Origin: Dehalococcoidia bacterium
Lineage (GTDB): Bacteria; Chloroflexota; Dehalococcoidia; JAENJB01
Direction of reading: 5' to 3'
Length of the DNA: 14,793 bases
Assembly: GCA_030690705.1 (NCBI GenBank)
Contig: JAUYGE010000250.1
Span: 1-14,793, forward strand
The position numbers and the translations under genes were made by a program. The notes under the pieces were generated by a model. That model was not told the origin of the DNA and did not search any database. It saw only the letters and a list, made by a program, of their open reading frames with translations. How positions within the stretch are numbered: position 1 is the stretch's first letter; each line of letters begins with the position of its first letter. Of this stretch, positions 14,768 through 14,793 are shown piece after piece.

Positions 14768-14793
14768 AGGGAGGGGAAGCAGGTAGGGTGGGT

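Overview
The window looks like a chromosomal segment of an anaerobic, moderately GC-rich bacterium that uses, or once used, the Wood-Ljungdahl (reductive acetyl-CoA) pathway. The bacterial-type AcsB, the operon content and the dispersed palindromic repeats fit a Chloroflexota (Dehalococcoidia-like) genome. That placement is an inference from protein flavour and has not been tested by a search.

Left half, plus strand. After the 3' end of an unidentified, probably exported protein (2-178) come a TrmFO/GidA-like FAD-dependent oxidoreductase with an unusual cysteine cluster (287-1576), a UvrD/PcrA-type helicase (1646-3856) and an endonuclease-type MutL (3882-5588). pcrA and mutL are 25 bp apart and form a DNA-repair pair. 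MutL carries the full endonuclease motif set and a probable beta-clamp-binding motif, as in bacteria without MutH.

Right half, minus strand. One tightly packed operon reads leftward from about 14570 to 5755: a small YflT/DUF1269-like protein, acsB (acetyl-CoA synthase), acsD and acsC (corrinoid iron-sulfur protein), acsV (reductive activator of the corrinoid protein), cooC/acsF (nickel-insertion ATPase) and acsE (methyltetrahydrofolate methyltransferase). AcsE moves the methyl group from methyl-THF to Co(I) of AcsCD. AcsV re-reduces Co(II) that forms by accident. AcsB joins methyl, CO and CoA at its Ni-Fe-S A-cluster, which CooC/AcsF probably loads with nickel. A good sigma70-type promoter (TTGACG, 17 bp, TAAAAT) precedes the operon. 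No gene for the catalytic CO dehydrogenase (acsA/cooS) lies in it.

The two operons converge on a 166-bp gap (5589-5754) filled by three stem-loops inside imperfect terminal inverted repeats, which looks like a MITE-like or REP-like element. A second repeat family, built from GTCATTGCGAG and CGAAGCAATC modules, lies just upstream of the acs promoter (14635-14767). Nothing here is an obvious new defence or mobile system. The most interesting points are the operon-leading small protein, the missing CODH gene, the AcsE C-terminal insertion, the cysteine cluster in the flavoprotein and the two repeat elements at the operon borders.
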